A stretch of DNA of 64,000 nt from Collinsella sp. TM09-10AT (GCF_003436275.1 NZ_QSOP01000009.1:26212-90211); one strand, 5' to 3'; positions 17,742-26,358 are shown, numbered from the stretch's first letter. The notes: a model not told the origin generated them from the letters alone. Numbers and translations: made by a program.

Positions 17742-18476
17742 ATGCAGTACTCACAGGAAGTGGAGAACATGTGCCCCGTTGCCAAGGGTGCATACCACGG
17801 CCCCGCACCCATCCCCGAGGAGGGCAAGTGGGTCCAGGCTAAGGAGATTTCCGACATCTCCGGTCTTACGCACGGTGTGGGTTGGTGCGCACCTCAGCAG
17901 GGCGCCTGCAAGCTCACGCTGAACGTCAAGGACGGCATCATCGAGGAGGCCCTCGTTGAGACCATCGGCTGCTCGGGCATGACCCACTCTGCTGCCATGG
18001 CTTCCGAGATCCTTCCCGGTAAGACCATCCTCGAGGCCCTCAACACCGACCTCGTCTGCGACGCCATCAACGTTGCTATGCGCGAGATCTTCCTGCAGAT
18101 CGTTTACGGCCGCAGCCAGACCGCGTTCTCCGAGGGCGGCCTGCCCGTGGGCGCCTCCCTCGACGACCTCGGCAAGGGCCTTCGCTCTCAGGTCGGCACC
18201 ATGTTCGGCACCAAGGCCAAGGGCGCTCGTTACCTCGAGCTCGCTCAGGGCTACGTCACCCGCATGGCTCTCAACGACAAGAACGAGATCATCGCTTTCG
18301 AGTTCCTGAACCTCGGCAAGTTCACCGACGCCGTCAAGGCCGGCAAGACCCCCGAGGAGGCCATCGCTGGCGCTATGGGCCACTATGGTCAGTGGGAGAA
18401 CGCTGCCAAGTACATCGACCCGCGCACCGACGAGGAGACTCACTCCGTCGCCAGCGTGTTCCCGGTTCACGAGTAG
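17742..18476 (+). CDS. Iron-sulfur scaffold-like protein paired with GGGtGRT protein
   Basis: A 244-residue protein related to NifU/IscU-type scaffold domains: the segment GACKLTLNVKDGIIEEALVETIGCSG resembles the SufU/IscU core, with cysteines in NMCPVA, GWCAPQQGAC and TIGCSG. It lies 18 bases before the GGGtGRT gene and the two form an operon; this pair is conserved in many anaerobic Firmicutes and Actinobacteria. The exact function is not established. The start is the ATG at 17742 behind GAGAGGAGAGG. Being next to the SUF region, it may serve a second Fe-S pathway (inference). Confidence 0.75.
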   Translation: MQYSQEVENMCPVAKGAYHGPAPIPEEGKWVQAKEISDISGLTHGVGWCAPQQGACKLTLNVKDGIIEEALVETIGCSGMTHSAAMASEILPGKTILEALNTDLVCDAINVAMREIFLQIVYGRSQTAFSEGGLPVGASLDDLGKGLRSQVGTMFGTKAKGARYLELAQGYVTRMALNDKNEIIAFEFLNLGKFTDAVKAGKTPEEAIAGAMGHYGQWENAAKYIDPRTDEETHSVASVFPVHE

Positions 18477-18494
18477 AAAGGGAGGGAAATAACT

Positions 18495-19499
18495 ATGACT
18501 GTTACGTTCGAAGGTTACGAGCGCCGCGCTGACAAGATCAACAAGTGCCTCGCCGACAACGACATCGCCTCCCTCGAGGAAGCTCTGCAGATCTGCACCG
18601 ACAAGGGCTTCAACCCGCGTGAGATCGTCAACAACACCCAGTCCATCGCCTTCCAGAACGCCGAGTGGGCCTACACCCTCGGCTGCGCTCTCGCTGTCAA
18701 GCGTGGCGCCAAGACTGCTTCTGAGGCTGCCGCCATCATCGGCGAGGGCATCCAGGCCTTCACCGTTCCCGGCTCCGTCGCCGAGGACCGCAAGGTCGGT
18801 CTGGGCCACGGCAACCTGGGCGCTATGCTGCTCTCCGACGACACCGAGTGCTTCGCCTTCCTGGCCGGCCACGAGTCCTTCGCTGCCGCTGAGGGTGCTA
18901 TCGGCCTGGCTCTGAACGCCAACAAGGCTCGCAAGAAGCCGCTGCGCGTTATCCTGAACGGTCTGGGCAAGGACGCCGCCCAGATCATCGCCCGCATCAA
19001 CGGCTTCACCTACGTGAAGACCCAGTTCGACTACTACACGGGCGAGCTCAAGGTCGTCGAGACCATCCCTTACTCCGATGGTCCCCGCGCTGCCGTTAAC
19101 TGCTACGGCTCCGACGACGTCCGCGAGGGCGTTGCCATCATGTGGCACGAGAACGTCGACATCTCGATCACCGGTAACTCCACCAACCCCACGCGCTTCC
19201 AGCACCCCGTCGCTGGCACCTACAAGAAGGAGCGCCTCGAGGCTGGCAAGAAGTACTTCTCCGTCGCTTCTGGTGGCGGCACTGGCCGTACCCTGCACCC
19301 GGACAACATGGGCGCCGGCCCTGCCTCTTACGGCATGACCGACACCATGGGCCGCATGCACTCCGACGCCCAGTTCGCCGGTTCTTCCTCCGTGCCTGCG
19401 CACGTCGACATGATGGGTCTCATCGGCATGGGCAACAACCCCATGGTCGGTGCCACCGTCGCCTGCGCTGTCGCCGTCGAGGAGGCCCTCAAGGCCTAA
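18495..19499 (+). CDS. GGGtGRT protein
   Basis: A 334-residue protein containing the family-naming motif ASGGGTGRTLHPDNMG near residue 255. Codon use is strongly biased to GC-rich, frequently used codons, which suggests high expression. The GGGtGRT family is always found next to the scaffold-like gene upstream and its biochemical role is not known to me. It ends before a strong terminator at 19535-19567. Confidence 0.8.
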   Translation: MTVTFEGYERRADKINKCLADNDIASLEEALQICTDKGFNPREIVNNTQSIAFQNAEWAYTLGCALAVKRGAKTASEAAAIIGEGIQAFTVPGSVAEDRKVGLGHGNLGAMLLSDDTECFAFLAGHESFAAAEGAIGLALNANKARKKPLRVILNGLGKDAAQIIARINGFTYVKTQFDYYTGELKVVETIPYSDGPRAAVNCYGSDDVREGVAIMWHENVDISITGNSTNPTRFQHPVAGTYKKERLEAGKKYFSVASGGGTGRTLHPDNMGAGPASYGMTDTMGRMHSDAQFAGSSSVPAHVDMMGLIGMGNNPMVGATVACAVAVEEALKA

Positions 19500-19534
19500 T
19501 CGCGCCCGTGCGATGCTCATATAGTTGAGCTTTG

Positions 19535-19567
19535 GAGCCGCTACCTTTCGAGGTAGCGGCTCTTTTT
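19535..19567 (+). terminator. Strong intrinsic terminator
   Basis: GAGCCGCTACCT (19535-19546), loop TTCG, AGGTAGCGGCTC (19551-19562) and then TTTTT. A perfect 12-bp stem 35 bases after the stop codon of the GGGtGRT gene. Confidence 0.9.
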
Positions 19568-19755
19568 GTTTGCGCTGCTGCAGGGTGGCTAACGCCAATA
19601 TATCAGTTGGGGCGATATACGAGATGTGATGAAATGGAGCATCAGAACGCCCATGACGCCCACCTGCCATATGTGCCCTTTACCGATTTGCCGAGTCTTT
19701 GCGGCCCCATTGCCGATCACCCGTGCGACAATGCGCCGGACGAGAAAGGAATCCG

Positions 19756-21282
19756 ATGGAATCGACTGATGTACTGGTAATTGGATCTGGCATTGCGGGA
19801 CTTTGCGCCGCCATCGAAGCGGCACGCACGGGTGCAACCGTCACTGTGGCAAGCGCCGGCAAGACTATGAGTGGATCGAGCTTCTTCCCCGGAACCTGGG
19901 GCCTGGGGCTTATCGGACCCGTTAACGAAGACGACGAACAAGACCTCATCGACACCATCCAGACCGTTGGTGGCGGCGTCGCCGACCCCGAGCTTGTCCA
20001 GACGTTTGTCCGCGGCATTCCCCAGGCAATTACATGGCTCGAACGGGATCTGGGTGTTGAACTTCAACGCCCACAAAATGCCGAGAGCGCCCAGCAAAAG
20101 CAGTTTATCCCCTGCTTTGACCACAAGACGCGCATGTGGCGCGGCCTCACCCGCAAGCCCCTTGAGGACGCTCTGACGACCCGAATCGAGTCACTCGGCA
20201 TTCGCCTGCTCCCCCGCTATGAGCTTATCGACCTTGTTGAGGACACGAACGGTAGAATAACCGGAACCGTGCTCTACGACCTCACCGAAAATCGAATCGT
20301 GCCCTTTGCTGCCAAGGCCACGATCATCGCAACCGGTGGCACAGGCGGCCTGTTCGAGCGCAGCCTTACGTCGGCTGATGTGCTCAGCTCCTCGCAGGCC
20401 ATCGCGCTGGCGCACGGCGCAACACTTACTAATATAGAGTTCATGCAGATGATGCCCGGTTTCATCGAGCCCAAGCGCAACCTGGTCTTCAACGAGAAAA
20501 CCTGGCGCTACGTACATGTAGACCAGCCGGTAGATATTGCCGACGACAAGCTGGACGACCTGCTTGAGCAACGCTCCGGATACGGTCCCTTCACTTCGCG
20601 CCTGGCTTCCAGCGCCATCGATCTCGTCATCGATCAGGCAGGTGTCGAAGGCCTGGCACTCCACTACGACTTTCCCCGCGAGGATGTCCCAGAGTTTGTG
20701 CAGACCTTTGCCACCTGGCTGCAAGACGAGCACGGCATCGCCCCGACTGACGAGATGCGCGTTGCGATGTATGCCCACGCCGCTAACGGCGGCATCAAGA
20801 TCGATAAGACCGCGCAAACGGGCGTTGAGGGCCTCTACGCTTGCGGCGAGGCGACAGGCGGCATGCACGGCGCCGACCGCATTGGTGGCTTGTCAAGCGC
20901 CAACGGCATCGTGTTCGGGCGCATCGCAGGCGCATCGGCAGCCCAAGCAGCACAGAAAGAGCCCGAGACAGCCCTGAAGGCGGATATCGCCCTCCCCCAG
21001 TACGGCATAGCCGCAACAGATGCCGAACGCCTGACACACAGCCTAAGGCACACGATGAGCACCTATTGCATGATCAACAGGACCGAAACAGGCCTATCCG
21101 AGGCACTACACGAGCTTGAAAACATTCAAGATGATGCCACAGCTCTAAATAAGCCGCATGCCAACGACAGCGAAATCGCTGCGCTCGCCCGCATACAGTC
21201 GCAGATTCAACTAGCACAGGAAATGGTCAAAGCCATGCGCAACCGAACCGAAAGCCTGGGCTCGCACTATCGAGCGAATTAA
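19756..21282 (+). CDS. FAD-dependent oxidoreductase, fumarate reductase/aspartate oxidase family
   Basis: A 508-residue flavoprotein. The N-terminal dinucleotide fold VLVIGSGIAGLCAAIEAA binds FAD; IATGGTGGLF and GLYACGEATGGMHGADRIGG follow the order seen in fumarate reductase flavoprotein subunits and NadB. The second motif (HGADRIGGLSSANGIVFG) is closer to the FrdA/SdhA branch. No iron-sulfur or membrane subunit and no nadA/nadC lie nearby, so it acts alone or with remote partners. The ATG at 19756 follows AAAGGA. Substrate unknown. Confidence 0.8.
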   Translation: MESTDVLVIGSGIAGLCAAIEAARTGATVTVASAGKTMSGSSFFPGTWGLGLIGPVNEDDEQDLIDTIQTVGGGVADPELVQTFVRGIPQAITWLERDLGVELQRPQNAESAQQKQFIPCFDHKTRMWRGLTRKPLEDALTTRIESLGIRLLPRYELIDLVEDTNGRITGTVLYDLTENRIVPFAAKATIIATGGTGGLFERSLTSADVLSSSQAIALAHGATLTNIEFMQMMPGFIEPKRNLVFNEKTWRYVHVDQPVDIADDKLDDLLEQRSGYGPFTSRLASSAIDLVIDQAGVEGLALHYDFPREDVPEFVQTFATWLQDEHGIAPTDEMRVAMYAHAANGGIKIDKTAQTGVEGLYACGEATGGMHGADRIGGLSSANGIVFGRIAGASAAQAAQKEPETALKADIALPQYGIAATDAERLTHSLRHTMSTYCMINRTETGLSEALHELENIQDDATALNKPHANDSEIAALARIQSQIQLAQEMVKAMRNRTESLGSHYRAN

Positions 21283-21324
21283 ACTGGACACCTATCTAAA
21301 GCAGAACACAACTAATCGATATCT

Positions 21325-21360
21325 ATGGGCCCCGTGAGCTCGAAGTGGCACGGGGCCCAT
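21325..21360. terminator. Perfect hairpin after the flavoprotein gene
   Basis: ATGGGCCCCGTG (21325-21336) pairs perfectly with CACGGGGCCCAT (21349-21360). There is no long T run after it, so it is a terminator by position only. Confidence 0.5.
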
Positions 21361-21443
21361 TCGTGTCCGCACGGCAGCGTATCCTTATTCCGAATACAGA
21401 GCGTGCAAAGCCTGCATAGACAATAGACCAGCGAGGAGGAGAT

Positions 21444-22304
21444 ATGGACAGTAGAGATATCGAGAAGTGGCGTGTCAAACTTGATAGCTACGCCAATGTG
21501 GAAGACGGCGTTGAGTATTGGCTCGCACGCGATTTAATGGAACCCATGGGATACACTCGATGGGAGAACTTCGCCGAAGTTGTTAAGAGGGCAAAAGTCT
21601 CGTGCGAAACAAATAAAACTCCAGTTGATTCCCATTTTCGTGACACCACGAAAATGGTAACTGCCGGTGTCGCCGCTCGTGCGGTTAAAGACTACAAGCT
21701 TACGCGCTATGCATGCTATTTAATCGCCCAGAACGGAGATTCAAACAAGCCAGAGATTGCACTCGCCCAAGCATACTTTGCCGTGCAGACGCGCCGCCAA
21801 GAGCTCATAGAGCAGCGCTTCGCAGAGATTCAGCGCTTACAGGCGCGCCACTCGCTATCCGATTCAGAGAAACAGCTCTCGGGTATTGCATTCAAACGCG
21901 GCGTGGACTCCAAAGGATTCGCGATCATCAAGTCGAAGGGCGATGAAGCGTTATTCGGCGGCAGAAGCACGGCGGAAATGAAGCAGCAGCTCGGCATACC
22001 CAAGAGCGCGGCATTGGCGGACAGGTTAGCCGATGTCCTCATCAAAGCAAAGGACCTTACGAACTCGATGACGGCCTTCAACGCCGAGGAACACGACCTG
22101 TACGGTCTGGACAAGATCAAGCAAGAGCACGTCGAGAACAACACAAGCGTGCGTGGCAGCCTCATCGACCGCGGAATTGTACCCGAGAACCTACCGCCTG
22201 CCGAAGATACAAAGAAGCTCGAACGTCGCGTGAAAGCAGACGAGAAAAAGCTCAAGGAGGGTACAGACGGATTCACCGACCCCCAGGGCAGGCTCGACTT
22301 GTAA
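21444..22304 (+). CDS. dinD: DNA damage-inducible protein D (DinD)
   Basis: A 286-residue protein of the DinD family with a Bro-N-like N-terminal domain. Conserved parts are YWLARDLMEPMGYTRWENF, DSHFRDTTKMV, RYACYLIAQNGD and RQELIEQRF. In E. coli DinD inhibits RecA filaments after DNA damage. The length is close to the E. coli protein (274). A GAGGAG site precedes the ATG. I found no clear LexA box upstream. The codons for SHFRDTTKMV contain a perfect palindrome (21631-21657) also present at 57771-57798. It is the last host gene before the prophage. Confidence 0.85.
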   Translation: MDSRDIEKWRVKLDSYANVEDGVEYWLARDLMEPMGYTRWENFAEVVKRAKVSCETNKTPVDSHFRDTTKMVTAGVAARAVKDYKLTRYACYLIAQNGDSNKPEIALAQAYFAVQTRRQELIEQRFAEIQRLQARHSLSDSEKQLSGIAFKRGVDSKGFAIIKSKGDEALFGGRSTAEMKQQLGIPKSAALADRLADVLIKAKDLTNSMTAFNAEEHDLYGLDKIKQEHVENNTSVRGSLIDRGIVPENLPPAEDTKKLERRVKADEKKLKEGTDGFTDPQGRLDL

Positions 22305-22388
22305 AGCGTCTGTGCCCTTACGGGTTCAGCCTCATGCGAGGTTAATAAAAAAGACGGCCAACCGAAGTTGACCGTCTTAACAATCTTT

Positions 22389-22434
22389 GGTGGGCCGTCA
22401 GGGGGTCGAACCCTGGACCTTGGGATTAAGAGTC
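22389..22434. repeat. attL: 46-bp tRNA-Lys remnant
   Basis: Identical to 61199-61244 and 61318-61363. It contains the tRNA-Lys 3' half from the anticodon loop to the discriminator base. Just beside it, TGG at 22388-22390 encodes the 3' CCA in the minus sense, so this is the 3' end that belonged to the original host tRNA gene. Confidence 0.92.
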
Positions 22435-22559
22435 TTGAACGTGATGTTATGGAGTGCCTTGTAGCAGCAAAATCGCAGGTAGTTATGTTTCCACACTCTC
22501 TCACCGCACTGAAACTGCATTGCAGAACGGATATTGACGGATACCCGGCAATGCATAAA

Positions 22560-22592
22560 GCCCCTCCCCGTCAGTTCATGCCGGGGAGGGGC
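22560..22592 (-). terminator. Terminator of the prophage late operon
   Basis: GCCCCTCCCCG (22560-22570) pairs with CGGGGAGGGGC (22582-22592), followed by TTTAT in the minus direction. It closes the lysis genes. Confidence 0.8.
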
Positions 22593-22600
22593 TGCATCTA

Positions 22601-22711
22601 TCAATTTCTAAAGTCTTTTTGGCTGCCGACGCGCACGATTGCCCATCCGAGAAGACCGGTCAGCAGTCCTGCAGCAGCGCCGACAATAAAACAGATATCA
22701 AACGGATTCAT
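22601..22711 (-). CDS. Small single-span membrane protein, last gene of lysis module
   Basis: A 36-residue protein, MNPFDICFIVGAAAGLLTGL and onward, with one clear membrane helix and a short charged tail (RVGSQKDFRN). It lies nine bases after the endolysin with TAGGTG upstream. By position it could assist lysis (second holin or regulator), but no family is recognised. A longer overlapping frame to 22990 is a shadow of the endolysin gene. Confidence 0.55.
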   Translation of the reverse strand: MNPFDICFIVGAAAGLLTGLLGWAIVRVGSQKDFRN

Positions 22712-22719
22712 ATGCACAC

Positions 22720-23673
22720 CTATCGATAGAGTTGCTTGACGAGCGCTTGGCCGATGGCGACGTTGGTGTCGCGGCCCTGGTATCCGTCCGCACCCGATGA
22801 TCCGCACGAGATACCTTGAGCGATAAGCCACTGCTGGTGTTTGAAGACCGTTCCCGAACCCATCTGTCGCGCCTGAACACCGCCGACCACGGGATAGACT
22901 TTGCATCCGACCTTGTCCTGCAGGGCGCGGACGGCATTCGAGCCAACCCCGCCCTTGACGTACTCGATTACGCCGCGGTCGCATGCCCAAAGGTATCGCT
23001 CATTCGCCGGCCATTGACCGGAGATCACGCCATCGGCAGTCGTGCCGAGCTGGCGTTGCAGCTCCTTGGCCATCTTCGGGCCGAAATATCGCGTGTCTCC
23101 GAGGCTCGGGACCGTATTGTCCGCGACTTCCGTATTTGACCCATTCAGTGTCTTGCCGTCGCCAAGCCAGTAGAGCGTGCCGTCCCATGGGTAGCTGTAG
23201 TACGCCTTGATGTTGGACTCGCGCCCGGTCTGGTCGCCCTTGGTGCCGGTGACGGTCCCCTTTTCAGAAATGGAGAATTGGGCCAAGAGGTCGCCGCGAG
23301 CTGATCCATAGGGAGAGACGCACACGGCGGTGTGGCACTTCTCGTTGAGGTAGATGTCTCCACGCTGGGCGGACTTGACGCCCATCTTACGCCAGCCGAA
23401 AAGACCCGTCTTGAGCAGCTGCTCCCGCATGTTTCCGGTATACGAGGCTCCGAAGGTATTGACGCCGACCGCGCGGAGGGCGGTCACTACGGCCGAGGAA
23501 CAGTCGCGATCGCCACCGGCAATAGTGACGGTGGTGCCGTCGGACAGACAAATCGTCTCGGTCGTTCCGTCCCCCATGCGGTTGGCCTGCGAGTATCCGT
23601 GACCGCCGCCCCCATCATGGGAGACGAGGTGTTCCATGACCTGCGCGAAGGCCTCGCGCTGTGTGATGGCCAT
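22720..23673 (-). CDS. Endolysin, NlpC/P60-like amidase/peptidase with C-terminal wall-binding region
   Basis: A 317-residue phage lysin. The N-terminal ~160 residues look like a cysteine peptidase/amidase of NlpC/P60 style: DRDCSSAVVTAL holds the cysteine and HTAVCVSPYG the histidine. Residues ~190-310 hold two repeats of peptidoglycan-binding type (YFGPKMAKELQRQLGTTADG and GSNAVRALQDKVG). It should cut wall peptides at the end of infection and relies on the holin to reach the wall. It follows the holin gene by three bases. Confidence 0.82.
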   Translation of the reverse strand: MAITQREAFAQVMEHLVSHDGGGGHGYSQANRMGDGTTETICLSDGTTVTIAGGDRDCSSAVVTALRAVGVNTFGASYTGNMREQLLKTGLFGWRKMGVKSAQRGDIYLNEKCHTAVCVSPYGSARGDLLAQFSISEKGTVTGTKGDQTGRESNIKAYYSYPWDGTLYWLGDGKTLNGSNTEVADNTVPSLGDTRYFGPKMAKELQRQLGTTADGVISGQWPANERYLWACDRGVIEYVKGGVGSNAVRALQDKVGCKVYPVVGGVQARQMGSGTVFKHQQWLIAQGISCGSSGADGYQGRDTNVAIGQALVKQLYR

Positions 23674-23676
23674 GGC

Positions 23677-23952
23677 CTACTCAACCGCCTTGGCGTCATA
23701 TGCGGCATGGGGCTCGCTGTACGACATGGCACGCTTCGAGTCCGACGCGCCCTTGGTGGTCGGATCGACGATCACGCCGAAGCCGGCGAGAACGGTCAGG
23801 ATGATTCCGACGAGCTGGATGAGCGACCCCTGAGAGATAGGCGCCACGACTCCGAGGATTCCGAGCACCTGATAGGCTGCGCTGATTACGGTGGCGGCCA
23901 ATGCCGCGAGCGTCTGCTTATTCTTGAAGCGAAGGGCCCAGTTGATTTTCAT
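23677..23952 (-). CDS. Holin, phi LC3 type
   Basis: A 91-residue membrane protein starting MKINWALRFKNKQTLAAL, as in phi LC3 family holins, with two hydrophobic helices (residues ~15-35 and ~42-62) and a hydrophilic tail containing DPTTKG. It should form the membrane lesion that releases the endolysin. It lies between the membrane-anchored coiled-coil protein and the endolysin. Confidence 0.85.
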   Translation of the reverse strand: MKINWALRFKNKQTLAALAATVISAAYQVLGILGVVAPISQGSLIQLVGIILTVLAGFGVIVDPTTKGASDSKRAMSYSEPHAAYDAKAVE

Positions 23953-23962
23953 TTTTCAGCTC

Positions 23963-24274
23963 CTAATCTGACCCGCCGATACCGTGATGCAGGTCGTAAT
24001 TCTTCTCGACGCGGTCGAGCCGGTTGAACAAGGTGATGACCTGTTGCTCGACTTTCGTGAGGCGCTCGCCGTGGTCGTCGAGCTTGCGGTTGATCTCCTT
24101 GACGCCGTCCTTGATCTCGCTCGTGTCGCCGCAAAGGCTGTCGAGCTTGTCTTCGGTCCGCTGCTCCTTGGCAGACGATGTTTTGGATACGGAGACGCGC
24201 CCGATGAAGAACGTGACAATCACAACGGCGGCCGAGAGGACCGACGTTGCCTCCCCGATGCTCAGCGCCGGCAC
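23963..24274 (-). CDS. Membrane-anchored coiled-coil protein of lysis module (XhlA-like position)
   Basis: A 103-residue protein with an N-terminal hydrophobic helix (VLSAAVVIVTFFIGRV) and a long charged coiled coil (DTSEIKDGVKEINRKLDDHG). The start is a GTG at 24274, two bases after the TAG of the XkdX gene, with GGAGGAGG inside the end of that gene; the frame open to 24316 is not needed. XhlA-type proteins next to holins share this layout. Function inferred from position. Confidence 0.65.
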   Translation of the reverse strand: MPALSIGEATSVLSAAVVIVTFFIGRVSVSKTSSAKEQRTEDKLDSLCGDTSEIKDGVKEINRKLDDHGERLTKVEQQVITLFNRLDRVEKNYDLHHGIGGSD

Positions 24275-24275
24275 C

Positions 24276-24458
24276 CTAAACCTCCTCCGCGTACTCTTCT
24301 CCGACGATCTCCTCATATTCGTCGCATGTGATCCACTTGCAGTCCACGGCTCGATGCACCATGGCCTTGGTCCAGAGGCCGCGCTCGTAGTAGCGCCTCA
24401 CCTTGTCATAGTTCTTCGAGTGCGCCACCGTGGTTGCAGCCTTGACGCGTACCGCCAT
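24276..24458 (-). CDS. XkdX-family phage protein
   Basis: A 60-residue protein with KVRRYYERGLWTKAMVHRAV and WITCDEYEEIVGEEY, which fits the XkdX family (a short conserved protein between tail fibre and lysis genes in many phages). No biochemical function is known. Its ATG overlaps the upstream TAA by one base. Confidence 0.75.
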   Translation of the reverse strand: MAVRVKAATTVAHSKNYDKVRRYYERGLWTKAMVHRAVDCKWITCDEYEEIVGEEYAEEV

Positions 24459-24784
24459 TACTGTTCACCCCCGACCGTCATCATCAGGTAGTCGATGTTT
24501 GCCGTGTTGGTCTCGGTTTGGCTGGGCTCGGCGACCTTCTCGCGCATCTGCTCAAGCAGCTTGTCCACGTCCGGGGCCTCACCCTTTCCGTAGGCGGCGA
24601 CGGCCGCGGTGTAGGCGAGCTTTCGCGCCTTCCGCTCAACGTACTCGTCATCGTCGATAACGCCCGCGTCGTGCGCCGCGTCGGGGTCGCCGATCTGCGA
24701 CAGCAGATCGCGCAGGGCGTTGACCTTGGCCATGGTGCCGTCTTGAAGCTCGTTGGGGCGCGGCATGTCTTCCTCAGTGTCCAT
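24458..24784 (-). CDS. Phage protein of unknown function between DGR and XkdX
   Basis: A 108-residue acidic protein (MDTEEDMPRPNELQDGT at the start, then NALRDLLSQIGDPDAAHDAG). The ATG at 24784 has GAGAGGAG upstream. By position it resembles the small tail-associated proteins that precede XkdX in many phages. No family recognised. Confidence 0.6.
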   Translation of the reverse strand: MDTEEDMPRPNELQDGTMAKVNALRDLLSQIGDPDAAHDAGVIDDDEYVERKARKLAYTAAVAAYGKGEAPDVDKLLEQMREKVAEPSQTETNTANIDYLMMTVGGEQ

Positions 24785-24860
24785 GCGGACTCCTCTCTTG
24801 TCGGGGAATGTGTCGCCATCGTATTGGCGCCGTGAGATTGCCGGGCCGCTTCGATGGGCG

Positions 24861-24891
24861 CAAAGAAAGAAGGCGCGCCGCGGCACGCCTT
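24861..24891 (-). terminator. Terminator after the reverse transcriptase gene
   Basis: AAGGCG..GCCGCGGC..CGCCTT stem (24870-24891), followed on the minus strand by CTTTCTTTG. It ends the DGR transcript before the lysis genes. Confidence 0.7.
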
Positions 24892-24902
24892 CGATGCTTC
24901 TG

Positions 24903-26150
24903 TTATTTCGCGGCCGCTTCGCTTAGGCCGCTGCTTTGAGTTGCCGGTTCTCCGCTATTGCGAGGGCTTGCCTCCGCTTGAATCGTCCCTCGGGTTGGCC
25001 TGCATTGAGCACCCCCCCCCTCCCGCGCGAGATTTTCGAACAGGCTGCGGTACAGCGCGTCCATGGCCCGCACGCTGCGGTGCGCGTCCAGCCGCTTCAT
25101 GCCGCCGCGCCAGTTCTGGTAGCTCCGCTCAACCTGCTCGGGGGTCATGATGCCATCGGCGACCATGCGGGCCATCTTCTTGAGCTTGCGGCGCTCCCGC
25201 GTTATGGAGTCTCGGCACGGCTTCACGACTATGCGGCCCGTCTCCGTGTAGAAGATGCGCTTCTTCAGCCACGTGAAGCCGCGCGACAGCTTCACCACGC
25301 GGGTCTTGCGCGGGTTCAGCTCTATGCCCAGCTCGGCGCACTTGCGCCCTATCAGCAGCAGGCACACCTGCAGGTACTCCTTGCTCTCGTGGATCAGGTA
25401 GAAGTCGTCCATATAGCGCCCGTAGGCCTCGGGGCGCAGCATCTCGACCACGTAGTGGTCGATGCGGTTGGGGTGGGCCACCGCGCATATCTGGTTCGGC
25501 TCGCTGCCCAGACCCAGGCCCACCTCGCCCTGTGCGTCTATCAGGCGGTGCTCGAGGGCGACCACTCGCGGGTCCAGCAGCGCGTCGGCCACTTGCCGCT
25601 TGACGGGTTCGTGGGCTATGCGGGCGAAGTAATCTGAGAAGTCGCCCAAAAGGATGTATCCCTCGCGCCTGTGCCGCCGCCAGTGGTCGGCCAGGTGGCG
25701 CTTGAGCAGCTTCAGGGCGTAGTCGGTGCCGCGCCCCTTGATGTTGGCGGAGTTGGCCGTTATGAGTGTCGGGACTATCGCGGGTACGAGGGCGTTCTGA
25801 GAAAGCGACTTCTGAATCACTCGCTCTGGGAAGTGCACGGCGCTGATGTGGCGCAGCTTGCCGCGCTCCCACAGGTCGAAGCGGATGAAGCCCCGGCATA
25901 TGTCGCGGCCCTCCAGTAGGTCGCGGCGTGACTTGACGGCGTTTCGCAGGTAGTCCTTCATGTACCGCTGCGTCGACGACTTCCACATCACGCCGCGCGC
26001 AGCCTGCTTCGACGCCCTGCACAGGCTGTTGAGGTCGGCCACGGACTCAAGCGTGCACGCCTTCACGCGCTCGGCCTTGGCCCTCGCGCGCTTCTCCTCG
26101 CGGCGCTTTCGGCGCGCCGCCCGCCTTTGTTCGGAATTCACAGAAGGCAC
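24903..26150 (-). CDS. Reverse transcriptase of a diversity-generating retroelement
   Basis: A 415-residue reverse transcriptase. A basic N-terminus (RRAARRKRREEKRARAK) is followed by KGRGTDYALKLLKRHL (~138-153), motif A YILLGDFSDYF (Asp170), motif B GLGLGSEPNQ (211-220) and motif C YMDD (246-249). The order variable gene-avd-TR-RT is the same as in Bordetella phage BPP-1. Within a DGR it copies TR RNA with errors opposite adenine, helped by Avd. Most DGR enzymes have an SQ dipeptide in motif B; here it is NQ. A nine-G tract near codon 377 sets the reading frame of the last ~40 residues, so the C-terminus given here may be wrong. The start is GTG at 26150; a second GTG lies three codons later. 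Confidence 0.93.
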   Translation of the reverse strand: MPSVNSEQRRAARRKRREEKRARAKAERVKACTLESVADLNSLCRASKQAARGVMWKSSTQRYMKDYLRNAVKSRRDLLEGRDICRGFIRFDLWERGKLRHISAVHFPERVIQKSLSQNALVPAIVPTLITANSANIKGRGTDYALKLLKRHLADHWRRHRREGYILLGDFSDYFARIAHEPVKRQVADALLDPRVVALEHRLIDAQGEVGLGLGSEPNQICAVAHPNRIDHYVVEMLRPEAYGRYMDDFYLIHESKEYLQVCLLLIGRKCAELGIELNPRKTRVVKLSRGFTWLKKRIFYTETGRIVVKPCRDSITRERRKLKKMARMVADGIMTPEQVERSYQNWRGGMKRLDAHRSVRAMDALYRSLFENLAREGGGAQCRPTRGTIQAEASPRNSGEPATQSSGLSEAAAK

Positions 26151-26358
26151 CCCGCACGGCTCTCAGTGTGGCTCTGGCAGCCGCTTGAGGTATGGCCATG
26201 AAACGCGGCGAAGCCACGGAGCGCCGCGCCATGCAAGCAGCGTCCGGCCACCCTCGCGGGGTGCGTATTTACGGGCGCATGCCCGACGGTCGCGCCTTCC
26301 TTCCTCTCCGCGCTCTGCTTTCGGCTCTGGGGCCTACTCGGTCTGGCAATAAGGGAAT

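Noticed and set aside
17751-19670. 639-residue open frame opposite the Fe-S scaffold and GGGtGRT genes
   Set aside because: Antisense shadow caused by strong codon bias; the plus-strand genes have ribosome sites and recognised motifs.
21340-21443. LexA box upstream of dinD
   Set aside because: No GAAC-N4-GTTC or close variant was found; only weak matches.
26151-26358. Second template or variable repeat
   Set aside because: No other stretch in the window resembles the TR; the region before the RT holds only the likely non-coding RNA part.
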